Of a stretch of 64,000 nucleotides of DNA, positions 43,644-52,532 are shown piece after piece. Origin of the DNA: an uncultured Prevotella sp. (lineage in GTDB: Bacteria > Bacteroidota > Bacteroidia > Bacteroidales > Bacteroidaceae); the NCBI GenBank assembly GCA_945875635.1, contig CAMCLD010000002.1, positions 62,001 through 126,000 on the forward strand, in the 5' to 3' direction. Position numbers and translations under genes: made by a program. The stretch's first letter is position 1, and each line of letters begins with the position of its first letter. The notes beneath the pieces are model-generated. The model did no database searches. It saw nothing but the letters and a program-made list of their open reading frames with translations, and had not been told where the DNA came from.

Positions 43644-44176
43644 TTGCCATGCCAGAATTGTTTTGCGAACTCCCAAATGACAATGCCTGCTGTTACAGAT
43701 ACGTTGAGGGAGTGTTTTGTGCCATGTTGTGGAATCTCTATACAACCGTCAGATGCATCCACTACCGACTGATGTACTCCCTTGACTTCATTTCCAAAGA
43801 TTATGGCATATTGAGAGGAACTGTCTATTCTTATATCCTGTAGTTTTGTGGAACCTTCTACCTGCTCGACAGAATAAACGGTTACTCCATTGTCATGTAG
43901 TTCTGCCACTGCCTCCTCTGCATCGTGGAAATATCTCCATTCCACAGAGTCCTCTGCACCAAGTGCCGTCTTGTGAATCTCGTTGTTTGGAGGAGTAGCG
44001 GTAATACCACACAAATATACTGCTTTTACTCGGAATGCGTCGCATGACCTGAAAACGCTTCCTACATTATACAAAGAGCGCACATCATCGAGCACCACGG
44101 TAAGTGGCATCTTCTCCGAGTCTCTGAACTCCTCTATGGAGAGGCGCTTCATCTCGATAGTCCTAAGCTTACGCAT
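43640..44176 (-). CDS. SpoU/TrmH family RNA 2'-O-ribose methyltransferase
   Basis: 178 residues, started at MRKLRTIEM (44176), 4 bases after the sufE stop; the longer version would overlap sufE. The SPOUT fold methylates ribose 2'-OH in tRNA or rRNA with S-adenosylmethionine. Motif 1 DDVRSLYNVGSVFRS (about 26-40, catalytic Asn and Arg), motif 2 IIFGNEVKGV (about 130) and motif 3 IPQHGTKHSLNVSVTAGI (about 150-167) are complete. The extra N-terminal substrate-binding domain of RlmB is missing, so it resembles TrmH/TrmL-size enzymes; the target is unknown. Confidence 0.88.
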   Translation of the reverse strand: MRKLRTIEMKRLSIEEFRDSEKMPLTVVLDDVRSLYNVGSVFRSCDAFRVKAVYLCGITATPPNNEIHKTALGAEDSVEWRYFHDAEEAVAELHDNGVTVYSVEQVEGSTKLQDIRIDSSSQYAIIFGNEVKGVHQSVVDASDGCIEIPQHGTKHSLNVSVTAGIVIWEFAKQFWHGN

Positions 44177-44180
44177 GATA

Positions 44181-44621
44181 TCATTCTGCTTGTTCCTTGT
44201 TATAGTATGCCAAGGCATAAGCCCTTATCTGTTTTATCATGGCGAGCAGACCATTGGAACGTGTTGGGGATAGATGGTCCTTGAGTCCGATTTCTTCTAC
44301 GAAATACAGTTCACAGTCTATAATCTCTTTGGGAGAGTGTCCGCTAAGGACGCCGATGAGTAAAGCTATGATTCCTTTCACAATCAAAGCGTCACTATCT
44401 GCAGTGAACACCAGCTTGCCATCGATGTGGTCGCACTGAATCCATACACGACTCTGGCATCCATCTATAAGGTTGTTTTCCGTCTTGTATTTCTCGTCAA
44501 GGACCTCAAGCTCGTTGCCAAGGTCTATGAGCATCTGATATTTGTCCATCCAGTCGGTGAGGTCGGAAAAAGTCTCAATCACCTCATCCTGTAGTTCGTT
44601 AATTGAAGGTGTATTTTCCAT
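44181..44621 (-). CDS. sufE: SufE sulfur-acceptor protein
   Basis: 146 residues. SufE takes persulfide sulfur from SufS and passes it to the SufBCD scaffold. The active cysteine lies in NLIDGCQSRVWIQ (Cys near 55), followed by KGIIALLIGVLSGHSPKEI, the conserved helix of the family, and LSPTRSNGLLAMIKQIRAYA. It is encoded 10 kb from sufBCDS, next to an RNA methyltransferase. Its own start is 69 bases after the U32 gene. Confidence 0.93.
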   Translation of the reverse strand: MENTPSINELQDEVIETFSDLTDWMDKYQMLIDLGNELEVLDEKYKTENNLIDGCQSRVWIQCDHIDGKLVFTADSDALIVKGIIALLIGVLSGHSPKEIIDCELYFVEEIGLKDHLSPTRSNGLLAMIKQIRAYALAYYNKEQAE

Positions 44622-44690
44622 TTCTATTGTTTATTTTAAAAGAGTCCTCATTATTTGTTGTATAGCTGAGGAAAATGTTTGTTGTTCATG

Positions 44691-45953
44691 TCAGTTGTTG
44701 TCTTCATTCTTCACAAGTTTGAACAGCTTGTCGCTCTGTCTTACCTTGTCTGGCACGGCAATGCTTATGCGAGTCCCTTTCATTGCCACGTCAACAGCAC
44801 CGTTGTCTCCATGAATCTCTTCAGGTGTCACATACATAACGCCTGTAGTGGGACCGGTAATAAGCAGTCTGTCCCCAGGTCTGAACTCTGCAGCTTCAAC
44901 AGAGAACTCTGCGACACCTAACTTGGAAAAGAATCTCACACCTTTTCCTATATATACTTTTTTCTCTGTAGCATTGGAGCCATAATGCTTGTTCCATTCT
45001 CCGAGAGTCTGTCCTTGGTAATATCCATCCCAGAAACCGCGGTTGAAGACAGTGGCAAGACGTTTGTCCCACTGGTCTTTTCTGTCTTCCGTGAATGTGC
45101 CTTCAAGCACACTTCTGACAGCTTCCTTGTAGCATCCTACCACAGTATGGACATATTCTGGACCACGTGCCCTTCCTTCGATTTTGAAAACGCGAACCCC
45201 TGCCTCCATCAATCGGTTGATGAACCTTATGGTCTTGAGGTCCTTGGGACTCATGATATATTTGTTGTCTATCTCAAGCTGGTTGCCAGTCTCGTTGTCT
45301 GTTGCGGTATATGACCGTCTGCATATCTGAACACACTCTCCTCGGTTTGCGGAACGGTTTGCGTTGTGAAGACTCATGTAGCATTTCCCAGACACTGCCA
45401 TGCACAATGCTCCATGGCAGAACATCTCGATACGTATGAGGTCTCCATGTGGTCCTCTTATATCCTGTTCCTTTATTTGGCGGTAAATGTCAGATACCTG
45501 ACTGATATTAAGCTCTCTTGCAAGAACTACCACATCGGCGAACTGCGCATAGAATTTAAGGGCTTCTATGTTGCTGATATTGAGCTGCGTGGATAAATGG
45601 ACTTCCACGCCAGTCTTGTTGCAGTATGTCATGACAGCCACGTCGCTCGCAATTACTGCGCTTATGCCAGATGCTTTGGCAGCATCGATGATGGTATGCA
45701 TAGTGTCAATGTCCTCGCCATAAATAATAGTGTTTACCGTGAGGTAGGTCTTGACACCTTTCTCGCGACATATCCCTGCAATCTCTTTCAAGTCATCTAT
45801 TGTGAAGTGATTGGCGGAATGTGACCTCATGTTTAGTTGCCCGATTCCGAAATATACCGAGTCAGCTCCGGCTTGTATAGCTGCCGTAAGCGATTCTCTG
45901 CTTCCGACAGGTGCCATTATCTCAAATTCTGAAATTCTTTCCTCTATGCTCAT
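44691..45953 (-). CDS. U32 family peptidase-like protein (TrhP/YegQ type, tRNA hydroxylation)
   Basis: 420 residues. U32 proteins of this size (TrhP/YegQ) are needed with prephenate for 5-hydroxyuridine formation in tRNA rather than being proven proteases. The start has EIMAPVGSRESLTAAIQAGADSVY in the usual TIM-barrel position. The U32 signature EMFCHGALCMAVSGKCYMS (about 166-184) has its cysteines, and KIEGRARGPEYVHTVV (about 250) follows. A C-terminal OB-like domain ends the protein. Upstream of sufE on the same strand. Confidence 0.88.
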   Translation of the reverse strand: MSIEERISEFEIMAPVGSRESLTAAIQAGADSVYFGIGQLNMRSHSANHFTIDDLKEIAGICREKGVKTYLTVNTIIYGEDIDTMHTIIDAAKASGISAVIASDVAVMTYCNKTGVEVHLSTQLNISNIEALKFYAQFADVVVLARELNISQVSDIYRQIKEQDIRGPHGDLIRIEMFCHGALCMAVSGKCYMSLHNANRSANRGECVQICRRSYTATDNETGNQLEIDNKYIMSPKDLKTIRFINRLMEAGVRVFKIEGRARGPEYVHTVVGCYKEAVRSVLEGTFTEDRKDQWDKRLATVFNRGFWDGYYQGQTLGEWNKHYGSNATEKKVYIGKGVRFFSKLGVAEFSVEAAEFRPGDRLLITGPTTGVMYVTPEEIHGDNGAVDVAMKGTRISIAVPDKVRQSDKLFKLVKNEDNN

Positions 45954-46058
45954 TTCTCTCTTTATTGTTTACTCAAGTTTTTTCGCAAAGCTCAAGGGAA
46001 CTCCTTTTCCCTTCGGCCAGTGACCGTTGGTCCGCATGTCTTCGGCATGATGTCAGTT

Positions 46059-46150
46059 AACGAGTTGACAAGTCAAAAAGTTTCTACTCTTCTTGTTTGA
46101 ATTTGTCAATGACCAGAACAACTGATAACTTGTTGACTTGTCAACTTGTT
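46059..46150. mobile_element. 92-bp inverted-repeat element, copy 2
   Basis: Same length and orientation as copy 1 at 10624-10715, with seven substitutions and no gaps. The right arm (46127-46150) is identical in both. The companion palindrome lies directly downstream (46151-46190, inverse), and another relative with GCTCAAGGGAACTCC at 45963-46020. These fill the 263-base gap between the dgt stop and the U32 start. Confidence 0.65.
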
Positions 46151-46216
46151 TGCCTTGAGCAAGTTTTAACTTGCGAAACTTGAATTATTTATATAATGTG
46201 CCACTCATGCATCGTG

Positions 46217-47554
46217 CTATACTAAAGGCAGGCTTATGCCGTTAATCTTCTGATAGAAATCAAGAGCGAATATATCTGTCATTCCGCTTATGAAATCTAT
46301 TACAGCCATGATGCGTGTCTCAAGATTGTCTGATTGGATGTCATACTGACTGCTGAATCTCTTTATGAGTTGCTTGCTATGGAACTGTTGTGGATTTATG
46401 GCAGCGTACGTGAGGTCGTGCATGAGAGTCTCCATAATCTTGTATCCGCTAAGTTCTACGTCAAGCACAGGCTTGCTGTTGTATATTTTTTCTTTTGATA
46501 TGGCACAGCATTTCTTATACGCATTGTTGCCATTTTCAGAAATATGGCTTATTAGGCTTCCATTGAACTCACCGGCGAGTATCTCTTCTTCGTGGTCGAT
46601 GAATGTCCTGGCGCATTCTTTTTCCAGCTTTCCAATAGCACATGCCCTCATATATACTATCCTCTCGTTCTCATCGAGGATGTTCTCGTCGGAAATACGC
46701 TGCCATATCCATTGCCTTTCTTTTTCGGTCATGAATGCCATCAGAAGCTCCGTAGTCTCATCGAAAGAGAGGATTTTAAGCTTGAATGCATCCTCGATAT
46801 CCATTATCTCATAACAAATGTCATCTGCAGCCTCTACGAGATAGACTAACGGATGGCGTGCATAGGAAAGTGGCTCTCCTTTTGTTGAGAATTTCCTTAT
46901 CCCCAGTTCATGCGCTATCGTTTCATATATTCCCGTTTCTGATGAGAAAAATCCAAATTTTCCTTTACATGATGGTGAGGAGCTGCTGACTGGATATTTC
47001 ACTATGCTTGCAAGCATGGAATATGTCATGACGAAACCACCCGGTCTTCTGCCTTTGTATTGATGAGTGAGTAGCCGGAATGCGTTGGCATTTCCTTCAA
47101 AATGTGTCATGTCGTTCCAAAAAGCAGGTGAGACATTATCTTTCAGGAACCTTCCTTCTCCATCTTTAAAATACGCCTGTATGGCTTTCTCGCCAGAATG
47201 CCCAAATGGAGGGTTGCCCATATCATGCCCAAGGCATGCAGCTGACACTATTGTGCTAATTTCCTCAAACAAGGTTCCTTTTAGTTCAGGATGTCTCTCA
47301 ATAAGACCTTTCGCCACATCATATCCCAAAGACCTTCCAAGGCATGACACCTCAAGCGAGTGAGTGAGTCGGTTGTGTACAAAAACACTTCCAGGTAGTG
47401 GAAACACCTGTGTCTTGTTCTGCAAGCGCCGAAATGGTGCACTGAACATTAAGCGGTCGTAATCGCGCCGAAATTCTGAACGGTCATCATCATGCTCGTA
47501 ATGACGTTCCTCCTGTCCCAGTCTTTTGTTTGAAATCAGTTGTCTCCAGTCCAT
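46217..47554 (-). CDS. dgt: Deoxyguanosinetriphosphate triphosphohydrolase (dGTPase)
   Basis: 445 residues, started at MDWRQLISNKRLG (47554). An HD-superfamily enzyme that hydrolyses dNTPs, classically dGTP, to nucleoside and triphosphate. HD-site residues appear in NRLTHSLEVSCLGRSLG (first His), CLGHDMGNPPFGHSGE (HD pair) and YLVEAADDICYEIMD (last Asp). The N-terminal RSEFRRDYDRLMFSAPFRRL is the typical dGTPase start. A -7-like TACTTTTGC lies at 47573-47581 (minus), 19 bases before the start codon. It is divergent from dut, another nucleotide-pool enzyme. Confidence 0.93.
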   Translation of the reverse strand: MDWRQLISNKRLGQEERHYEHDDDRSEFRRDYDRLMFSAPFRRLQNKTQVFPLPGSVFVHNRLTHSLEVSCLGRSLGYDVAKGLIERHPELKGTLFEEISTIVSAACLGHDMGNPPFGHSGEKAIQAYFKDGEGRFLKDNVSPAFWNDMTHFEGNANAFRLLTHQYKGRRPGGFVMTYSMLASIVKYPVSSSSPSCKGKFGFFSSETGIYETIAHELGIRKFSTKGEPLSYARHPLVYLVEAADDICYEIMDIEDAFKLKILSFDETTELLMAFMTEKERQWIWQRISDENILDENERIVYMRACAIGKLEKECARTFIDHEEEILAGEFNGSLISHISENGNNAYKKCCAISKEKIYNSKPVLDVELSGYKIMETLMHDLTYAAINPQQFHSKQLIKRFSSQYDIQSDNLETRIMAVIDFISGMTDIFALDFYQKINGISLPLV

Positions 47555-47645
47555 CTGTCTATTCTTTGAAACGCAAAAGTAATGCATTTTTTGCTATTTT
47601 CATTCTTTTTATGGCAGAAAAAGGTAATATGTTGTGGAAAATGGC

Positions 47646-47654
47646 TATTTTTGC
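47646..47654 (+). promoter_or_regulatory. -7 box of the dut cluster
   Basis: TATTTTTGC matches TAnnTTTGC; no good TTTG was found 19-20 bases upstream. The dut ATG at 47675 would give a leader of about 15 bases. Confidence 0.55.
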
Positions 47655-47674
47655 ATGTTATAACGAATTATAGT

Positions 47675-48109
47675 ATGAAGATAAAAGTTGTAAACAAAGG
47701 ACATCAGCAGTTGCCTGCATACGCAACAGAGCAGAGTGCGGGAATGGATTTGCGTGCAAATTTGGACGCTCCAATAGTTATTAATCCAATGGAGAGGAAA
47801 CTTGTTCCTACGGGTTTGCATATTGCACTTCCTTCAGGTTGCGAGGCGCAGATACGTCCCAGGAGTGGACTTGCTTTGAAGCATGGAATCACAGTGCTGA
47901 ACAGTCCAGGAACAATTGATGCAGATTATCGCGGGGAGGTGATGGTGCTTCTTGTCAATCTTTCATCAGAGCCTTTTACAGTTAATGATGGAGAGCGGAT
48001 AGCACAGATGGTAATAGCAAGATATGAAAAGGTTGGATTCGAGCCTGTTGATGCCCTTGACGACACAGAAAGGGGAGAGGGCGGATATGGTCATACGGGA
48101 GTGAAGTGA
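47675..48109 (+). CDS. dut: dUTP diphosphatase
   Basis: 144 residues, started at [14 protein letters not shown] (47675); an upstream extension would overlap dgt and the -7 box. Trimeric dUTPase converts dUTP to dUMP, preventing uracil misincorporation and supplying dTMP synthesis. The five motifs are seen: AGMDLRANL (1), [10 protein letters not shown] (2), [14 protein letters not shown] (3), [13 protein letters not shown] (4), and [10 protein letters not shown] (5, Gly-rich arm with Phe replaced by Tyr). It heads dut-TPR-DUF4292-EnvC. Confidence 0.96.
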   Translation: MKIKVVNKGHQQLPAYATEQSAGMDLRANLDAPIVINPMERKLVPTGLHIALPSGCEAQIRPRSGLALKHGITVLNSPGTIDADYRGEVMVLLVNLSSEPFTVNDGERIAQMVIARYEKVGFEPVDALDDTERGEGGYGHTGVK

Positions 48110-48114
48110 TTCTT

Positions 48115-49848
48115 ATGGCTAATATTTGGAAAACAAATTCCTTTGGTCTTGGCATGACAAAGATGGCAGTGGTCATGGTTTTTATCATGGTTTGCTGTCC
48201 TAAAGTTCGTGCCCATAATGACGAAGAGAGTAGGTTCAGATATTTCTTCATCCAAGCTGTGACAGAGAGGCTCAAAGGAAATGACGCTGAGTGCATGGAA
48301 TTGATGAGGCATGCGCTTGCTATTGAGCCGAGGGGAGAGGCTTGGTTTAATCTTTATCGTTGCTATTCCTCCATTGGTGACGACGCAGAGTCTTTAGCTT
48401 GTCTTGAGAAAGCTGTGGCATTGAATTCAAATTACAAAGAGTCACTTGGATTGTATTATCTTCGTAACGGAGAGAACAAGAAGGCTATTGACACGTTTGA
48501 AAGCATATATGGTAAGATAGGAGACAAGGAGAAAATCCTTCAGATTCTATTGCGTTTGTATGAGGCTGAGTCAGACTTTGACAATATGATTTCCACCTTA
48601 AACAGGCTTGAACTCCTTGACGGCACAAGCGAGGAAATTACTTTTGCCAAGATGCAGGTGTTTGATAAGATTGGAGACAAGAAAAAGGTGAGGAATCTCC
48701 TTGAGGAATTGTCGGCAAAAAACCCCAACGATTTGAATTACAAGGTTATGTTGGGCAACTGGATGATGACAAATGGGGCACCAGATGCTGCCATGGAAGA
48801 ATTTAAACAAGTTCTGAGGACAGAGCCTGACAACATCTCTGCGAGGATTTCCATGCTCGATTATTACAAAGTCAAAGGCAAGCAGGGTGAATATGAGGAG
48901 GAACTGGAGAAGCTGCTCGTTTCAGAAGAAGTAGAAGAAGAGACCAGACAGTCGTTGATAAACGAAATCATACAGAATAACCAGAAGCTAAGGGAAGATA
49001 CCGTCAAGATGATGTCTCTTTTTGCCAAGATGCTTGAGCAGCCGCAGAAAACATCTGGTATATATATGGTGAAGGCTTTGTATATGGGTATGATGAAGTT
49101 GAACAAAGACAGCATTGATGCTGCCTATGAGAAGAGTCTTGCAATAGAGCCAGACAACGAGCTTGCAAGAAGTATGTTAATCAATTCTTATTGGCAGAAA
49201 GGAGATTTCTCGAAAGTGGCAGAGATGTGCAAGCAGGCACAGTTGTATAATCCCGATGAAATTGGATATGATTTCTATCATGCCTTGGCATTATTAAGAT
49301 TGGAAAAAGAGGATAGTGTCATTATAAAGGCACTGTCAAAGGCAGAGCAAAAGATTACAGCAGAAACAGACACCACCATGGCTACCACCATATATTCCAT
49401 ACTGGGAGATGTCCTGTATTCCGATGGTCAGAGCAAGAAAGCATTTGAATGTTATGACAAAGCACTTGAGTGGACAAAGGATGAGCCTCAGGTGCTCAAC
49501 AATTATGCTTATTACCTGTGCCTTGATGGCGGCGATTTGTCAAAGGCAGAGCAGATGGCATTCAAAGCATACAAGCAAGACCCCGTGAATCCCAACGTAC
49601 TTGATACTTATGCCTGGATTCTCTTCCTTCAGAAAAGATATGAGGATGCGAGGATATATATAGACGAGGCTCTTAGATGCGACTCGGTGCCGAGCAGTGT
49701 AGTGCTTCAACATGCTGGAGATATTTATTCCAAAATTGGTAATATGGAGAAAGCTATGGATTATTGGCAACAGGCATACGCCCTTGACAGTGGTGATGCT
49801 TTGCTTGAGAAGAAAATTAAACTCGGAAAATATATAGAAAATGAATAG
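48115..49848 (+). CDS. Secreted/periplasmic TPR-repeat protein
   Basis: 577 residues from the ATG at 48115; a GTG at 48106 overlapping the dut stop is the other option. An N-terminal hydrophobic segment (MAVVMVFIMVCCPKVRA) looks like a signal peptide. The remainder is a chain of tetratricopeptide repeats, e.g. AWFNLYRCYSSIGDDAESLACLEKAVALN (in part), SALAKM-free units, and at the end LDTYAWILFLQKRYEDARIYIDEAL, followed by GDIYSKIGNMEKAMDYWQQA. TPR scaffolds bind partner proteins. This gene next to a DUF4292 lipoprotein and EnvC-like factor is a conserved Bacteroidetes order, suggesting a role in envelope assembly (inference). Confidence 0.85.
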   Translation: MANIWKTNSFGLGMTKMAVVMVFIMVCCPKVRAHNDEESRFRYFFIQAVTERLKGNDAECMELMRHALAIEPRGEAWFNLYRCYSSIGDDAESLACLEKAVALNSNYKESLGLYYLRNGENKKAIDTFESIYGKIGDKEKILQILLRLYEAESDFDNMISTLNRLELLDGTSEEITFAKMQVFDKIGDKKKVRNLLEELSAKNPNDLNYKVMLGNWMMTNGAPDAAMEEFKQVLRTEPDNISARISMLDYYKVKGKQGEYEEELEKLLVSEEVEEETRQSLINEIIQNNQKLREDTVKMMSLFAKMLEQPQKTSGIYMVKALYMGMMKLNKDSIDAAYEKSLAIEPDNELARSMLINSYWQKGDFSKVAEMCKQAQLYNPDEIGYDFYHALALLRLEKEDSVIIKALSKAEQKITAETDTTMATTIYSILGDVLYSDGQSKKAFECYDKALEWTKDEPQVLNNYAYYLCLDGGDLSKAEQMAFKAYKQDPVNPNVLDTYAWILFLQKRYEDARIYIDEALRCDSVPSSVVLQHAGDIYSKIGNMEKAMDYWQQAYALDSGDALLEKKIKLGKYIENE

Positions 49849-50716
49849 AACGTTATATTTGTTACTTGTCGTAGCCTTTTTATCCGTTCTTGGATGTGGG
49901 ACCAACAAGACTGCTCTGGGAAATACCAAGGACAAGACAGTGGAAAAGGAAAACTCGGAAAAGACCGGGCTTCGCTTCGTTCAGAAGGTAGCAGACAATG
50001 CCCCCTATCAAAAGAATATAGTGGCAAAGATGGATTTCGGCATTAATGTAGGAGGAAAAACGGTCTCATTGCCTGCCACTTTGAGAATGAGGAAGGATGA
50101 TGCCGTGAGAATTCAACTGCTTATGCCTGTACTCGGTTCTGAAGTTGGAAGACTTGAATTTACCCCTGACTATGTGCTTATCGTTGACAGAATTCACCAT
50201 AAGTATGTTAAGGAGGATTACAATAAAGTTGATTTCCTTAGCAGCAGGGGTATAGGATTCAGTAATTTGCAGTCATTATTTTGGAATGTACTTTCACTTC
50301 CTGGCGAGAAAAAAGTAACGGAAGAACTTTTGTCCCGTTTCCATGTCAATGTCGATGTCCCGGATGAGAACGTGACAGTTGAATTTGCCAGAAATGACAT
50401 GAAATATGTTTGGAAGGCAGACAGGAGCGAAGGTAGGATAAAGGAAGCAGTCGTTTCCTATGGACAGGATAGCAAGTCGTCTCTTACATGGTCATATTCA
50501 GGATTCACTCCATTTGGCTCCAGGAAATATCCTTTAAACCATGTGGTGAAGTTGAATGCCAACGATGGTGGAAAATCAATGGAAGCGGTTGTTACTATGA
50601 ATATGAGCAAGCTTACAGATGATGCATCATGGGAAAGCCGTACCGTCTTGTCAGACAAGTATGAGAGAATGACGGTTGAAGAAGTTATGAAACTATTGTC
50701 ACTGCTTGATAAATGA
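49841..50716 (+). CDS. DUF4292 lipoprotein
   Basis: 291 residues, overlapping the TPR gene by 8 bases. Leader MNRTLYLLLVVAFLSVLGC gives lipobox VLGC (Cys19), mature GTNKTALGN without acidic export signal. The body (NIVAKMDFGINVGGKTVSLP, RIQLLMPVLGSEVGRLEFTPD, YVLIVDRIHHKYVKEDY) resembles the LolA/LolB-like fold of DUF4292, a family of Bacteroidetes. Whether it carries lipoproteins is unknown. Its constant place between a TPR protein and EnvC supports an outer-membrane or cell-wall role. Confidence 0.85.
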   Translation: MNRTLYLLLVVAFLSVLGCGTNKTALGNTKDKTVEKENSEKTGLRFVQKVADNAPYQKNIVAKMDFGINVGGKTVSLPATLRMRKDDAVRIQLLMPVLGSEVGRLEFTPDYVLIVDRIHHKYVKEDYNKVDFLSSRGIGFSNLQSLFWNVLSLPGEKKVTEELLSRFHVNVDVPDENVTVEFARNDMKYVWKADRSEGRIKEAVVSYGQDSKSSLTWSYSGFTPFGSRKYPLNHVVKLNANDGGKSMEAVVTMNMSKLTDDASWESRTVLSDKYERMTVEEVMKLLSLLDK

Positions 50717-50774
50717 ACAGGCTGTTCTCTGTATATGGATGAGAGCCAAATGATAGAAACAGATTGATTATAAA

Positions 50775-52532
50775 ATGAGAAGATATATATATATAATTAT
50801 TTTGGTGGTGTTATGCGTTTCTTTGCCTGTCCTGTCACAGACAAAGAAACAGTCAACTGCAAAAACTGCAGTTTCAAAATCTGCAAATGGAAAGAAGGGC
50901 GGTGCTGTAAAAAACAAAACCACTAAGAACCCTTCAAAGACAACCACCAAAGGTGCAAAGAAAACGTCTAAAAAGAATAAGAAGAAATCAAATAGGAAAT
51001 CATCGTCAAAGACTCCTAAATACGAGACTACAGAGGAGATTAAGAATCTTCAGAGTGAGAGTAAGAAAATTAAAAACGAGATATCTGCCAAGGAGAAAGA
51101 ACTGAAGGCAAAGGAAAACGATGTCCGTCAACGGCTGTCTCAGCTTGTAATTATAAATACAGAGATAGAGAATAAGCAAAAATCAATAGATACCATACAA
51201 TCTGACATAAAGGTTCTTGACGGTAATATTGATGTGCTAAAGGCACAGCTCTCAACCCTTGAGAACCAGCTTGGCGAGAGGAAAGAAAAGTTTATAGCTT
51301 CTATGAGATATATGTCACGCCATAGGAGCATACAGGACAAGTTGATGTTTATTTTCAGTGCCGACAATCTGTCACAGATGTATAGGCGATTAAGATTCGT
51401 AAGAGAATATGCGGCATACCAAAGGGCGCAAGGTCAGCTGTTGCTTGACAAGAAAAGGCAGGTGGCAAGCAAGCAGAGCCAGCTCAATAGCGTGAGAAAG
51501 GATAAAAGTAATCTATTATATAAAGGAAAAAGGACCCATGCGGAACTGCAAGGGAAGCAGGCGGAACAACAAAAGGTTGTCGAATCCTTGCAGGCTGAGA
51601 ATGCAACCCTGCAGGGCGTAATATCAGAACAGAAAAAGAAACAAGCAGCCCTTGATGCAAAGATAGACGGACTTATAGCTTTGGAAATAAAGAAAGCAAG
51701 GGAGAGAGCCGCTGCGGAAGAGAAGGCAAGGGCAGCTGCTCAGGCAGCAGAACGCAAGAGAAAAGCCGAGGAGGCAGCAAGGAAGAAAGCTGCTGCTGAG
51801 GCTGCTGCAAGAGAGAATGCCAGAAAGATAGCCGAGGCGAAAGCCAGGGAAGCAAAGGCTAAGGAAGAGGCAAGAGCAGCTGCTGAGGCGGCTGAGAAAG
51901 CAAGACAGCAGGCTATTGCGGAAAAGGAAAAGAAAGATAGGCTTGCCGCAGAGAAGGCCGCCGCTGCGGCAGCAGAGAGAAAACACAAGGCTGAGCAACT
52001 TGCAAAAGAGGCAGAGTCAGACAGAATGGCTGCTGAGAAAAAAGCAGAGATTGAGAATAAAAGAGCAAAGGCTGATGCCGACAAGGCAAGTCGCGATGCA
52101 GAACTGAGTGCCGAATCCTTGAGTTCGGAAGACAGGATGCTTTCTGGAAGTTTTGCCAATCATAAAGGCAGACTGCCAATGCCTATGTCTGGAAAGATAA
52201 TAGGACACTATGGACAATATAATGTTGAGGGTCTCAAGAATGTGAAGCTTAGCAATAACGGTATTACAATCAAGGGCTCTTCAGGCGCAGCAGTCAGAAG
52301 TATCTATTCGGGTGAGGTCAGTGCAGTGTTTGGCTTTAGTGGGACGATGGTTGTCATGGTAAGACATGGAGCTTACATATCGGTTTATTGTAATCTTAGT
52401 TCCGTCAGCGTTTCTAAAGGTCAAAAAGTGTCAGCCCAACAATCCCTTGGAACAGTGGGTAGTGATGGAATAATGCAGTTCCAATTACGAAAGGAAACGG
52501 CAAAGCTCAATCCAGAATCATGGCTTAGGTAA
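50775..52532 (+). CDS. EnvC-like murein hydrolase activator with degenerate M23 (LytM) domain
   Basis: 585 residues. A signal peptide (IILVVLCVSLPVLSQ) is followed by a Lys/Thr/Ser-rich linker (about 25-85), a long coiled coil (about 90-285) with a second Ala/Lys/Glu-rich helix of about 170 residues (290-455), and a C-terminal LytM fold (about 465-585, LPMPMSGKIIGHYGQ...MQFQLRKETAKLNPESWL). In active M23 enzymes the zinc is held by HxxxD and HxH. Here the first is NNGITIKG and the last MQFQL, so the ligands are gone. That matches EnvC of E. coli, which activates amidases at the septum instead of cutting itself. The gene is last in the cluster and overlaps the convergent deacetylase by 8 bases. 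Confidence 0.88.
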   Translation: MRRYIYIIILVVLCVSLPVLSQTKKQSTAKTAVSKSANGKKGGAVKNKTTKNPSKTTTKGAKKTSKKNKKKSNRKSSSKTPKYETTEEIKNLQSESKKIKNEISAKEKELKAKENDVRQRLSQLVIINTEIENKQKSIDTIQSDIKVLDGNIDVLKAQLSTLENQLGERKEKFIASMRYMSRHRSIQDKLMFIFSADNLSQMYRRLRFVREYAAYQRAQGQLLLDKKRQVASKQSQLNSVRKDKSNLLYKGKRTHAELQGKQAEQQKVVESLQAENATLQGVISEQKKKQAALDAKIDGLIALEIKKARERAAAEEKARAAAQAAERKRKAEEAARKKAAAEAAARENARKIAEAKAREAKAKEEARAAAEAAEKARQQAIAEKEKKDRLAAEKAAAAAAERKHKAEQLAKEAESDRMAAEKKAEIENKRAKADADKASRDAELSAESLSSEDRMLSGSFANHKGRLPMPMSGKIIGHYGQYNVEGLKNVKLSNNGITIKGSSGAAVRSIYSGEVSAVFGFSGTMVVMVRHGAYISVYCNLSSVSVSKGQKVSAQQSLGTVGSDGIMQFQLRKETAKLNPESWLR

